Shown: positions 1 to 5,013 of the stretch, in pieces
How positions within the stretch are numbered: position 1 is the stretch's first letter
Layout of the letters: every line of letters starts with the position of its first letter
NCBI GenBank assembly: GCA_003446775.1
Contig: DMCH01000080.1
Location: 60,481-67,181, forward strand
Direction of reading: 5' to 3'
Origin: Chloroflexota bacterium
GTDB taxonomy: Bacteria > Chloroflexota > Dormibacteria > Dormibacterales > Dormibacteraceae
DNA length: 6,701 bases
Notes under the pieces: generated by a model
The model's input: the letters and a program-made list of their open reading frames with translations, nothing else
Databases searched by the model: none
What the model was told of the DNA's origin: nothing
Position numbers and translations under genes: made by a program

Positions 1-866
1 ACCGCCGGCGTCATCACCAGCGTCCGGGCCATAGCCGGATCGGTTTTTCCGGCCAGCGCCGCGGCCAGTGCGTCGACGAACGCGGTGCAGCTTTCCCATC
101 GGGCGGCCGGGTCTTTGGCCAGGCCGCGCATGACCACCGCGTCGACCTGCGGGCTGAGCGAGCTGTTGCGAGCGCTGGGCGGCAGCGGGTCGCGGTGGAC
201 CTGCGCATACAGCACCTCCATCAACCCTTCGCCGTCGAACGGGATGGAGCCGGTGAGCATTTCGTACGCGATCGTCGCCAGCGAGTAGCGATCCGCCGGA
301 GGTCCGACCTTGCTTCCGGTCACCTGCTCCGGCGACATGTACGCGGGCGTGCCGGTGGTGACGCCGGTCATCGATTTCAGCGACGTCGACTGCATGAGCT
401 TGACCAGGCCGAAGTCGGCGATGACCGGGCTTTCGTCCTTTTCGAGCAGGACGTTGGCGGGCTTCACGTCACGGTGGACGATTCCCAGCGAGTGGGCATA
501 GTCGAGGCCCGCGGCCATGCCGCGCAGGTACTTGAGCACAGCAGCAGTCTCCATCGATCCCTGCTTCATCCGGCTCGCAAGGCTGCCGCCGGGGACGTAC
601 TCGATGATCATGTAGGGCGTCCCCTCGTACTCGCCGAAGTCGAACACGTTGACGATGTTGGGGTGGCGCATCTGGGCGATGGCCTGGGCCTCATGACGGA
701 AACGCGCGGTCGAGTCAGTGTCGGGCGCCATACCCTGCAGGACTTTGACCGCGCCGGTGCGCTCGAGTTGCACGTGATAGGCGCGGTAGACGACGCCCAT
801 GGCACCTTCGCCGATGAGGTCCTGGACCTCGTACTGGCCCAGCCTGGTTCCGGGTTGAATCGACAC
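1..866 (-). CDS. Ser/Thr protein kinase, PknB type (C-terminus beyond window)
   Basis: This is the N-terminal 288 residues of a eukaryotic-like (Hanks-type) Ser/Thr kinase that phosphorylates protein Ser/Thr residues. The whole catalytic domain is visible: glycine-rich loop GEGAMGVVY at residues 19-27, catalytic Lys41 in AVKVL, helix-C Glu59, catalytic loop HRDVKPAN at 131-138 with Asp133, DFG at 151-153, and the activation-segment end SPEQ at 178-181 with Asp192 after it. The domain ends near residue 270. The linker that follows leaves the window, so any transmembrane helix or sensor domain (PASTA or similar) cannot be seen. The start is GTG at 866: a stop lies a few codons upstream in frame, and the only other start is a TTG two codons earlier. 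A -10-like CATAAT lies 8 bases upstream, so the message may be leaderless. It lies 62 bases downstream of xdhC on the same strand and could be partly co-transcribed with it. All key catalytic residues are present, so it should be active. Confidence 0.93.
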   Translation of the reverse strand, partial: MSIQPGTRLGQYEVQDLIGEGAMGVVYRAYHVQLERTGAVKVLQGMAPDTDSTARFRHEAQAIAQMRHPNIVNVFDFGEYEGTPYMIIEYVPGGSLASRMKQGSMETAAVLKYLRGMAAGLDYAHSLGIVHRDVKPANVLLEKDESPVIADFGLVKLMQSTSLKSMTGVTTGTPAYMSPEQVTGSKVGPPADRYSLATIAYEMLTGSIPFDGEGLMEVLYAQVHRDPLPPSARNSSLSPQVDAVVMRGLAKDPAARWESCTAFVDALAAALAGKTDPAMARTLVMTPA

Positions 867-874
867 GGGCAATG

Positions 875-880
875 ATTATG
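875..880 (-). promoter_or_regulatory. Candidate -10 element of the kinase gene
   Basis: The minus strand reads CATAAT, close to the TATAAT consensus. It ends 8 bases before the GTG start of the kinase gene, a spacing that would put the transcript start at or next to the start codon. No convincing -35 box is seen about 17 bases upstream. It sits in the 62-base gap after xdhC, so the kinase may have its own promoter as well as readthrough. Confidence 0.45.
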
Positions 881-928
881 CGGTCGGGGGTACGCGCCTC
901 CAGCGCTGTTAACGAGCGGGCGTGCAGC

Positions 929-1678
929 CTAGTCGCGGTCCTGCAGCCAGCCTCCGTCGCGGCCGCGCCGCTTGGCGACGAGCCCCGCCAGGATGGACAA
1001 CGCGATCTCACTGGGCGTGAGGGCGCCGATGTCCAGGCCGACCGGGCTCTGGATGCGCCCGATCACGTCCTCATCGACGCCCTGGGCACGCAAGGCCTCC
1101 AGGTGATGGCCGGTGTGGCGCCGGCTTCCGACCAGGCCGATGAAGCGGGGGCTCTTGGGCAGGAGGACCTCCAGCGACTGCACCAGGTCGGGTGCGTCGT
1201 GGTCGGTGTGCACCGCGTAGACGTCGGGGCCGAGTAATGCGTCGAGGCGTTCGAGGTCGGTGATCGCCGGCGGCCAGTCACCGCCGGTCAGGCGCTGCGG
1301 CCGCGTCTCGACCAACAACGGCCTGAAGCCCAGCTCCGAGGCCAGGCTCATCAGGGCTCTCGCGACTGGAGTGGCGCCGAACACCACCAGCGTTGGCGGA
1401 GGCGCATGCGGCTCCAGGTAGACGTCGATCGAGCCGAGGTCGTGGCGGTAGGTGCGGAGCTGGGGAGCGCCCGCGTCCGCCACCCGGCTCGCGTCCTCGA
1501 GGGCAGCGGCGTCGAACTCGCTGCAGCCCAGAGTGCCCGCGAGCGGGGCGGTTCGCGACAGCAAGACCTTGGCGCCGGTTCTCGAAGGCGGCTCGCCATC
1601 GAGCTTGATCACCGTCGCCAGGATCACCTCCTCGCCTCGGGCGAGTCGGGCGGCGAGCTCCTCTTCGAGACTAGGCAC
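929..1678 (-). CDS. xdhC: XdhC/CoxI-family molybdenum cofactor chaperone
   Basis: This 249-residue cytosolic protein belongs to the XdhC/CoxI family. Known members bind Moco, promote its sulfuration, and deliver it to xanthine dehydrogenase-type enzymes. Two domains are visible. The N-terminal XdhC/CoxI domain (about residues 5-70) contains PPSRTGAKVLL (30-40) and LGCSEF (50-55), which keeps the family Cys (Cys52). The C-terminal Rossmann-like XdhC domain (about 97-237) contains VVFGATPVARAL (98-109), RFIGLVGSRR (178-187) and SPVGLDIGALTPSEIA (211-226). The start is GTG, lying inside the last codons of the upstream cysteine desulfurase gene (8-base overlap, GTGCCTAG), so translation is probably coupled. 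The pairing fits R. capsulatus, where XdhC receives sulfur from a NifS-type desulfurase (NifS4). The client enzyme is not in this window; xanthine dehydrogenase or aerobic CO dehydrogenase are both possible. I am sure of the family and less sure of the client. Confidence 0.92.
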   Translation of the reverse strand: MPSLEEELAARLARGEEVILATVIKLDGEPPSRTGAKVLLSRTAPLAGTLGCSEFDAAALEDASRVADAGAPQLRTYRHDLGSIDVYLEPHAPPPTLVVFGATPVARALMSLASELGFRPLLVETRPQRLTGGDWPPAITDLERLDALLGPDVYAVHTDHDAPDLVQSLEVLLPKSPRFIGLVGSRRHTGHHLEALRAQGVDEDVIGRIQSPVGLDIGALTPSEIALSILAGLVAKRRGRDGGWLQDRD

Positions 1679-2771
1679 GGGCGGCGCTGCGGGTGAGGGC
1701 GCTGGATAGGACGTCGCGCGCGCGCGCGATCTCTTCGTCGGTGGTCGCGTACCCGGTCGTCAGCCGGAGGCTGCCGAGCGCGACGTCCAGACTCAGGCCC
1801 ATCGCGAGGAGGACATGAGATGGATCGAGCGAGCCGGAGGCACACGCGGAGCCACTCGACGCCGCAATGCCGGCGATGTCGAGCGCCAACAGCATGTCCT
1901 CGCCCTTGCGGTCGTCGAACGCGCAGCTCGCGAAGTTGGGCAGCCGCTCGAGCGCGCCCGTCAGCTCCCCTCCGAGCTCGGCGAGAAGGCTGCGAAGGGC
2001 GGCCGACTGGGTGCGCGCAGCGCTCGCGAGTGCCTCGCGTTCGCGCGCGCAAACCGAGATTGCGTATGCAAACGCGAGCGCGGAGGCGACGTCCTCGTGC
2101 CCGGCCCGCCGTCCCCATTCCTGCGGGCCTCCGTAAAGCAGCGGATCGATGCGCACGCCGTCCTTGACGTACAGCGCGCCGCCGCGGCCGGAGCCAAGCT
2201 TGTGGCCGCTGAAGGACACGAGGTCCGCGCCGTCGGGAATTGGTATCCATCGGGGTCCGGCGCATGCATCCACGTGCACAAGGGCGCCGTGCTCGTGGGC
2301 ACGGTCGATCACCTCACGCACCGGCTGCAGGGTGCCGACCTCGTTGTTGGCGAGACCGATGGAGACCAGCGTGGTGCCGGGGGCGATGGCGTCGGGATCG
2401 GCGCGAGCCACGTGATCCACGGGAGCGACGTGCACGCGATGACCCTCGGCCTGGAGACGGCGCGCGGCGCCCAGAACCGCCTGGTGCTCGGCCGCCCAGG
2501 TCAGGATCGTGCCAGACGCCGGCATCCGCCGTGCCGCGCCGAACAAGGCCAGGTTCACGGCTTCCGTGCCCGAGGCGGTGAAAGTGATCTCGGTGCGGCC
2601 TGCGCCGAGCGCTTGTGCGGTGAGGTCGCGAGCGCGATCGAGCGCTGCGCGTGCGGCCTGGCCTTCGGCGTGGGGGCTCGATGGGTTGCCATCCGGGAGG
2701 TCGCGAAGGGCAGCGGTGACCTCGGCAAGAATGGGCGCGCCGCCGGCGTCGTCGAGAAAAATTCGCTTCAA
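1671..2771 (-). CDS. Cysteine desulfurase (NifS/IscS-like, class V aminotransferase)
   Basis: This 366-residue PLP enzyme should take sulfur from cysteine as a Cys-persulfide, releasing alanine. Visible motifs in order: GNPSSPH (28-34), the PLP-phosphate loop TASGTEAVN (65-73), EHQAV with His96, NNEVGTLQP (142-150), HVDAC with Asp168 (166-170), SFSGHKLGSGRGG with Schiff-base Lys191 (187-199), and SSGSACASGS with catalytic Cys310 (305-314). Length is slightly short for the family (about 380-400). Two family motifs are altered: the usual RxGTE reads RRAGHED (221-227), replacing the Thr with His, and the usual RfSlG near the end reads RLTTG (336-340). The start is TTG at 2771, preceded by GAGGG; the only upstream in-frame codons lead back to the stop of the zinc-ribbon gene 21 bases away. 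Its stop overlaps the xdhC start by 8 bases. Context suggests a desulfurase dedicated to Moco sulfuration rather than general Fe-S assembly, which is inference. Confidence 0.93.
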   Translation of the reverse strand: MKRIFLDDAGGAPILAEVTAALRDLPDGNPSSPHAEGQAARAALDRARDLTAQALGAGRTEITFTASGTEAVNLALFGAARRMPASGTILTWAAEHQAVLGAARRLQAEGHRVHVAPVDHVARADPDAIAPGTTLVSIGLANNEVGTLQPVREVIDRAHEHGALVHVDACAGPRWIPIPDGADLVSFSGHKLGSGRGGALYVKDGVRIDPLLYGGPQEWGRRAGHEDVASALAFAYAISVCAREREALASAARTQSAALRSLLAELGGELTGALERLPNFASCAFDDRKGEDMLLALDIAGIAASSGSACASGSLDPSHVLLAMGLSLDVALGSLRLTTGYATTDEEIARARDVLSSALTRSAARA

Positions 2772-2775
2772 GTGC

Positions 2776-2789
2776 GGGCCCTCGGGCCC
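2776..2789 (-). other. Small GC hairpin over the desulfurase ribosome binding region
   Basis: GGGCC and GGCCC flank a 4-base loop (CGAG on the minus strand) in the 21-base gap between the zinc-ribbon stop and the desulfurase TTG start. The candidate ribosome binding sequence GAGGG lies partly in the loop and partly in the right arm. It could modulate initiation of the desulfurase or simply be GC-rich chance. Confidence 0.3.
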
Positions 2790-2792
2790 CGA

Positions 2793-3137
2793 TCAGCCCC
2801 GGCTGTGGTCGGGCTGGTGGATGAGCTCCTTCAACGTGCCCTGGAAATTCTTCAGGTAGAGGTGAAGGTCGAGGATCTCGTCGACGCTGATCGGCTCGCG
2901 GGTCGGCGCTGACTCCACTAGGGCTGCGGCCTCGACGGTCTCGATCTCGTCCACCGCGGCGCCGGCGACGGCCAGGACCACTATGAAGGTGACCTGGCAT
3001 TGCCCACACGTGACCTGCAGGTGGAACCGTTCCTCCTCGTGACTGAGGACCTGGATGTCACAGCCTTTCAAGCTGCGCCCGCACACCGGGCAGTTGTAGA
3101 AGCGGGCCCGATCGCGGATGAACTCGATGATGCTCAT
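2793..3137 (-). CDS. Small zinc-ribbon protein of unknown function
   Basis: This is a 114-residue protein that I cannot assign to a named family. Residues 16-19 (CPVC) and 44-47 (CGQC) form a two-knuckle zinc ribbon, with further Cys26 and His33/His39 between them. A hydrophobic stretch follows (TFIVVLAVAGAA, 50-61), perhaps the core strand of the ribbon rather than a membrane span. Next comes an acidic, Glu-rich linker (62-82), then a helical C-terminal segment (about 84-108; VDEILDLHLYLKNFQGTLKE). The start is ATG at 3137. A TAAGAT hexamer lies 10 bases upstream and there is no clear Shine-Dalgarno. It sits 21 bases before the cysteine desulfurase gene and probably leads the operon zinc ribbon - desulfurase - xdhC. 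A role as a sulfur or metal handling partner, or as a regulator of that operon, is possible, but nothing in the sequence proves it. Confidence 0.82.
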   Translation of the reverse strand: MSIIEFIRDRARFYNCPVCGRSLKGCDIQVLSHEEERFHLQVTCGQCQVTFIVVLAVAGAAVDEIETVEAAALVESAPTREPISVDEILDLHLYLKNFQGTLKELIHQPDHSRG

Positions 3138-3147
3138 CGCTCAGGGC

Positions 3148-3153
3148 ATCTTA
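3148..3153 (-). promoter_or_regulatory. Candidate -10 element of the zinc-ribbon/desulfurase/xdhC operon
   Basis: The minus strand reads TAAGAT, the same hexamer as the candidate -10 before the Mut7-C gene. It ends 10 bases before the ATG of the zinc-ribbon gene, so the 5' leader would be only a few bases. No clear -35 box is seen. It lies in the 42-base gap after the cupin gene. Confidence 0.4.
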
Positions 3154-3179
3154 CGCCGCACGCGTCGGTGGACATCGGC

Positions 3180-3452
3180 TTAACGCTGGCCCTCGATGCA
3201 CGTGCAGCCCGCGGGCCCCACGATCGCCGAGTGCTGGGTGCCGGCGGGCAGCACCATGCGGTCGCCGGCCTTCAGCCCGAGCTGCCGCCCCTCCCGCTCC
3301 ATGACGAACGTGATCGAGCCGTCGACGCAGTACAGCACCTTCTCGTACGGGTGGCTGTGCGCCGCATAGCGATCGTGCGGCCCGTTCGACCACGAGTAGC
3401 ATGAGCCCGCCTCCCTGCGCAGGGCGGTCATGAGATCGTCCATCGTGGCCAC
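3180..3452 (-). CDS. Single-domain cupin protein
   Basis: This is a small (90-residue) soluble protein that is essentially one cupin barrel. Cupin motif 1 is seen as H32-x-H34-xx-E37 followed by Gly45. Motif 2 is seen as G63-x5-P69-A-G71-xx-H74. His32, His34, Glu37 and His74 can form a metal site, so it is probably a metal-binding cupin; the substrate cannot be told. Hydrophobic strands such as KVLYCVDGSITFVM (38-51) fit the beta-barrel. The GTG start at 3452 has a TAGAAT hexamer 6 bases upstream and no Shine-Dalgarno, consistent with a leaderless message. An in-frame ATG three codons later (3443) is an alternative. It is divergent from the Mut7-C gene, with 24 bases between the start codons, and is followed after 42 bases by the zinc-ribbon gene. 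Confidence 0.85.
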   Translation of the reverse strand: MATMDDLMTALRREAGSCYSWSNGPHDRYAAHSHPYEKVLYCVDGSITFVMEREGRQLGLKAGDRMVLPAGTQHSAIVGPAGCTCIEGQR

Positions 3453-3458
3453 ACTTCG

Positions 3459-3464
3459 ATTCTA
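3459..3464 (-). promoter_or_regulatory. Candidate -10 element of the cupin gene
   Basis: The minus strand reads TAGAAT, a good match to TANNNT, ending 6 bases before the cupin GTG start. The transcript would begin at or next to the start codon. It shares its TA (3463-3464) with the opposing -10 of the Mut7-C gene. No convincing -35 box is visible. Confidence 0.5.
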
Positions 3465-3468
3465 AGAT
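3463..3468 (+). promoter_or_regulatory. Candidate -10 element of the Mut7-C/larB operon
   Basis: The plus strand reads TAAGAT (TANNNT), ending 8 bases before the GTG at 3477, which places the start codon at the expected transcript start. It overlaps by two bases with the cupin -10 on the other strand, forming a compact bidirectional promoter. No convincing -35 box is visible. Confidence 0.5.
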
Positions 3469-3476
3469 TGGCACCA

Positions 3477-3938
3477 GTGAAGCCCAGGTTCCTCGCCGAC
3501 TGCAACGTCGGGCGGCTCGCGCGCTGGCTGCGCGCGCTGGGCTACGACGCCTCGTACCACCCTCGAATCGACGACGCCGAGCTGGTTCGCGAGGCGGCGG
3601 CCGAAAGCCGCGTGCTTCTGACCCGCGACCGGGACCTGACCAAGCGGCGCGTGATCCAGACCGGCGTCGTGCGCGCCATCCTGATCCGCGACGATGAGGT
3701 GACCGCCCAGCTCCGGCAGGTGTTCAAGGAGCTTGGGCTGGAGCTCAAGGAAGCGCTCACTCGCTGCATCGAATGCAACTCCGAGCTGCAGGCGCGAGTG
3801 GCTTCGACGGTGGCCGAGCGTGTGCCGCCCTACGTGCGCAAGACCCAATCGCGGTACTCGGAATGCCCCGAATGCGGCCGCATCTACTGGGCGGGCACGC
3901 ACTGGCAGCGCATGCGCGAGGTCCTCACGGGGCTTTGA
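3477..3938 (+). CDS. Mut7-C type RNase (PIN-like domain with zinc ribbon)
   Basis: This is a 153-residue protein matching the Mut7-C RNase family: a PIN-like nuclease fold fused to a C-terminal zinc ribbon. The N-terminal part has FLADCNVGRLARWLRALGYD (residues 5-24), with acidic Asp8 and then Asp32/Asp33 (RIDDAEL). LLTRDRDL (47-54) carries Asp51 and Asp53; these are the likely metal-binding acidic residues of the active site. The zinc ribbon has CIEC (97-100) and CPEC (130-133), followed by the family signature GRIYWAGTHWQRM (134-146). I chose GTG 3477 over TTG 3468 because family members begin just before the FLAD strand and because TAAGAT lies 8 bases upstream of the GTG. The stop overlaps the larB start by 4 bases, so the two are probably co-translated. 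The RNA substrate is unknown; bacterial members are poorly characterised. Confidence 0.88.
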   Translation: MKPRFLADCNVGRLARWLRALGYDASYHPRIDDAELVREAAAESRVLLTRDRDLTKRRVIQTGVVRAILIRDDEVTAQLRQVFKELGLELKEALTRCIECNSELQARVASTVAERVPPYVRKTQSRYSECPECGRIYWAGTHWQRMREVLTGL

Positions 3939-4777
3939 AGGACGTCCTCCGCCGGCTGGTGGCGGGCGAGCTTACAGAGGACGAAGCCCTGGCCGAGTTG
4001 CGGAGCGTCCAGCTGGAGGAGCTCGGCGGTCGCGCGAGGCTCGACCTTGGGCGCTTCATGCGGCGCGGAATCCCCGAGGTCGTCCTGGCCACAGGCAAGG
4101 CTCCCGCCGAGGCGGCCAGGCTCACGATTGCCCTGGCTGAGCGCCAGGGTCAGGGTCTGATCAGCCGCCTGACCTCCGAGCATCGTGCCGCCCTTGGCCA
4201 GGCGGCCGGCGCGGCGCAGATGAGCGTCGTCGACTATGCGAGCTCAGCCCGCGTTCTCCGTCCGGGGTTTGAACCAGAGACACTCGACGGCAAGGTCGGC
4301 CTGCTCACGGCCGGCACGTCGGACGTGGCGGTGGCGGAAGAGGCGCTGATGGTGATAGAGGCGTGCGGCCTGGGTGCCCGGCTCGAGGCGGACCTGGGGG
4401 TTGCCGGCCTCCATCGCTTCGTCGGTCCGCTGGCACAGGTCATGGAATGGGGCGCTGACGTGATCGTCGTGGCCGCGGGCATGGATGGCGTGCTGCCGGG
4501 CCTGGTGGCGGGGCTCGTCGGCGTCCCGGTGATCGGTCTCCCGGTCTCCACCGGCTATGGTCGGGGCGGCGCAGGTGAAGCTGCGCTCGGCACGATGCTC
4601 CAGTCGTGCTCGACCGGGCTCGTGGTCGTCAACATCGACAACGGGGTCGGGGCGGGCGCGGCGGCAGTGTTGATCGCGGCGAGGGCAGCGTCGGCCCGCT
4701 CGGTCAGCGCCGGCGCGGCCGCAAGATCGCCGCGATCGCAGCCACGATCGCGACCAGCAACAAGACCCCGAGGATGA
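3935..4777 (+). CDS. larB: LarB, nickel-pincer cofactor biosynthesis carboxylase/hydrolase
   Basis: LarB converts nicotinic acid adenine dinucleotide to pyridinium-3,5-biscarboxylic acid mononucleotide, the first step towards the nickel-pincer nucleotide of lactate racemase-type enzymes. The 280-residue product has the LarB N-terminal domain (LDLGRFMRRGIPEVVLATGK, 36-55) and the PurE-like catalytic domain: LLTAGTSDVAVAEEA (123-137), AAGMDGVLPGLVAGL (180-194), GLPVSTGYG (201-209) and SCSTGLVVVNIDNGVGAG (224-241). Cys225 matches the family nucleophile. The usual AGMEG reads AGMDG, giving Asp184 where I expect Glu. The start is the TTG at 3935, inside TTGA with the Mut7-C stop; the frame is open further upstream, but only as a shadow of that gene. 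The tail from about residue 250 is Ala/Arg/Ser-rich, longer than in typical LarB (about 246), and runs 74 bases into the opposing membrane-protein gene. No larC or larE is in the window. Confidence 0.92.
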   Translation: MKDVLRRLVAGELTEDEALAELRSVQLEELGGRARLDLGRFMRRGIPEVVLATGKAPAEAARLTIALAERQGQGLISRLTSEHRAALGQAAGAAQMSVVDYASSARVLRPGFEPETLDGKVGLLTAGTSDVAVAEEALMVIEACGLGARLEADLGVAGLHRFVGPLAQVMEWGADVIVVAAGMDGVLPGLVAGLVGVPVIGLPVSTGYGRGGAGEAALGTMLQSCSTGLVVVNIDNGVGAGAAAVLIAARAASARSVSAGAAARSPRSQPRSRPATRPRG

Positions 4778-4934
4778 CGGGCGCGACCGACCTCCACATG
4801 TCCGCGGCTCCGGGCACCGCAAAGGTCAGCGCCAGCAAAACGACACTGACGATCACCGCGATCAAGAGCCAAGGCACGCCGCGCCGCTGGCGGCCGTAGA
4901 ACAGGAGCCATAGCGGACCCGGCCGCTTCTTCAC
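4704..4934 (-). CDS. Small two-helix membrane protein, function unknown
   Basis: This is a predicted 76-residue integral membrane protein. A basic N-terminus (KKR at 2-4, RQRR at 15-18) precedes a first hydrophobic helix (about 21-41). A short loop with Asp45 and Arg48 follows, then a second helix (about 50-71), ending in RPRRR. The positive-inside rule puts both ends in the cytoplasm. I do not recognise the family. GTG 4934 is the most plausible start: the in-frame sequence upstream lies in the repeat-rich spacer without ATG, GTG or TTG, and beyond that in an out-of-frame shadow of the HAD gene. It lacks a visible Shine-Dalgarno or nearby -10, so it may depend on transcription from the HAD gene 79 bases upstream. 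Its last 74 bases overlap the end of larB on the other strand. Confidence 0.6.
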   Translation of the reverse strand: MKKRPGPLWLLFYGRQRRGVPWLLIAVIVSVVLLALTFAVPGAADMWRSVAPVILGVLLLVAIVAAIAAILRPRRR

Positions 4935-4935
4935 T

Positions 4936-4964
4936 CGGGGCCCCCGCGACCGGGGCCCCCGCGA
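4936..4964. repeat. Tandem pair of CGGGGCCCCCGCGA
   Basis: Two perfect 14-base copies lie at 4936-4949 and 4951-4964, separated by one base. Each contains the near-palindrome GGGGCCCCC and could form a small stem. They sit just upstream of the small membrane-protein start and join directly onto the hairpin at 4961-4997. Confidence 0.75.
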
Positions 4965-4997
4965 AATCGCCAGATTTCGTGGGGTGGGCGATTTCGC
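4961..4997. terminator. Perfect 11-bp inverted repeat between HAD and membrane-protein genes
   Basis: GCGAAATCGCC (4961-4971) is the exact reverse complement of GGCGATTTCGC (4987-4997), with a 15-base loop. An alternative smaller hairpin pairs CGAAATC (4962-4968) with GATTTCG (4973-4979). It lies just beyond the HAD stop codon and could end or attenuate its transcript, but no T-run follows on the minus strand, so a simple intrinsic terminator is not certain. A dispersed REP-like element or an RNA-processing hairpin are alternatives. Confidence 0.45.
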
Positions 4998-5012
4998 AGA
5001 TTTCGTGGGGTG
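4971..5012. repeat. Direct repeat of CAGATTTCGTGGGGTG
   Basis: Perfect 16-base copies lie at 4971-4986 and 4997-5012, 26 bases apart start to start. The intervening segment holds the right arm of the 11-bp inverted repeat, so direct and inverted repeats are interleaved. Two copies with a 10-base spacer are too few and too close for a CRISPR array. The second copy ends one base before the HAD stop codon. Confidence 0.8.
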
Positions 5013-5013
5013 A

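Noticed and set aside
195..875. 226-residue open frame on the plus strand across the kinase gene
   Set aside because: It is antisense to a clear kinase domain and its translation is low-complexity His/Arg/Asp-rich with no family motif; long antisense frames are expected at this GC content.
1713..1727. Alternating CG run (possible Z-DNA or repeat)
   Set aside because: It encodes Arg/Ala codons (ARARD) within the desulfurase C-terminus and is explained by coding and GC content.
1815..2912. 365-residue open frame on the plus strand across the cysteine desulfurase
   Set aside because: The opposite strand encodes a complete desulfurase with catalytic Cys and PLP Lys. The antisense translation shows no recognisable motif and also runs into the zinc-ribbon gene.
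2314..3009. 231-residue Arg/Pro/Ser-rich frame on the minus strand
   Set aside because: It is a frame shadow of the desulfurase and zinc-ribbon genes, with composition typical of out-of-frame GC-rich coding.
3773..3934. Longer larB start inside the Mut7-C gene
   Set aside because: This part lies over the conserved Mut7-C zinc ribbon in another frame, and LarB homology begins only after the TTG at 3935.
4936..5012. CRISPR array
   Set aside because: Each repeat occurs only twice, spacers are 1 and 10 bases, and no cas genes are present.
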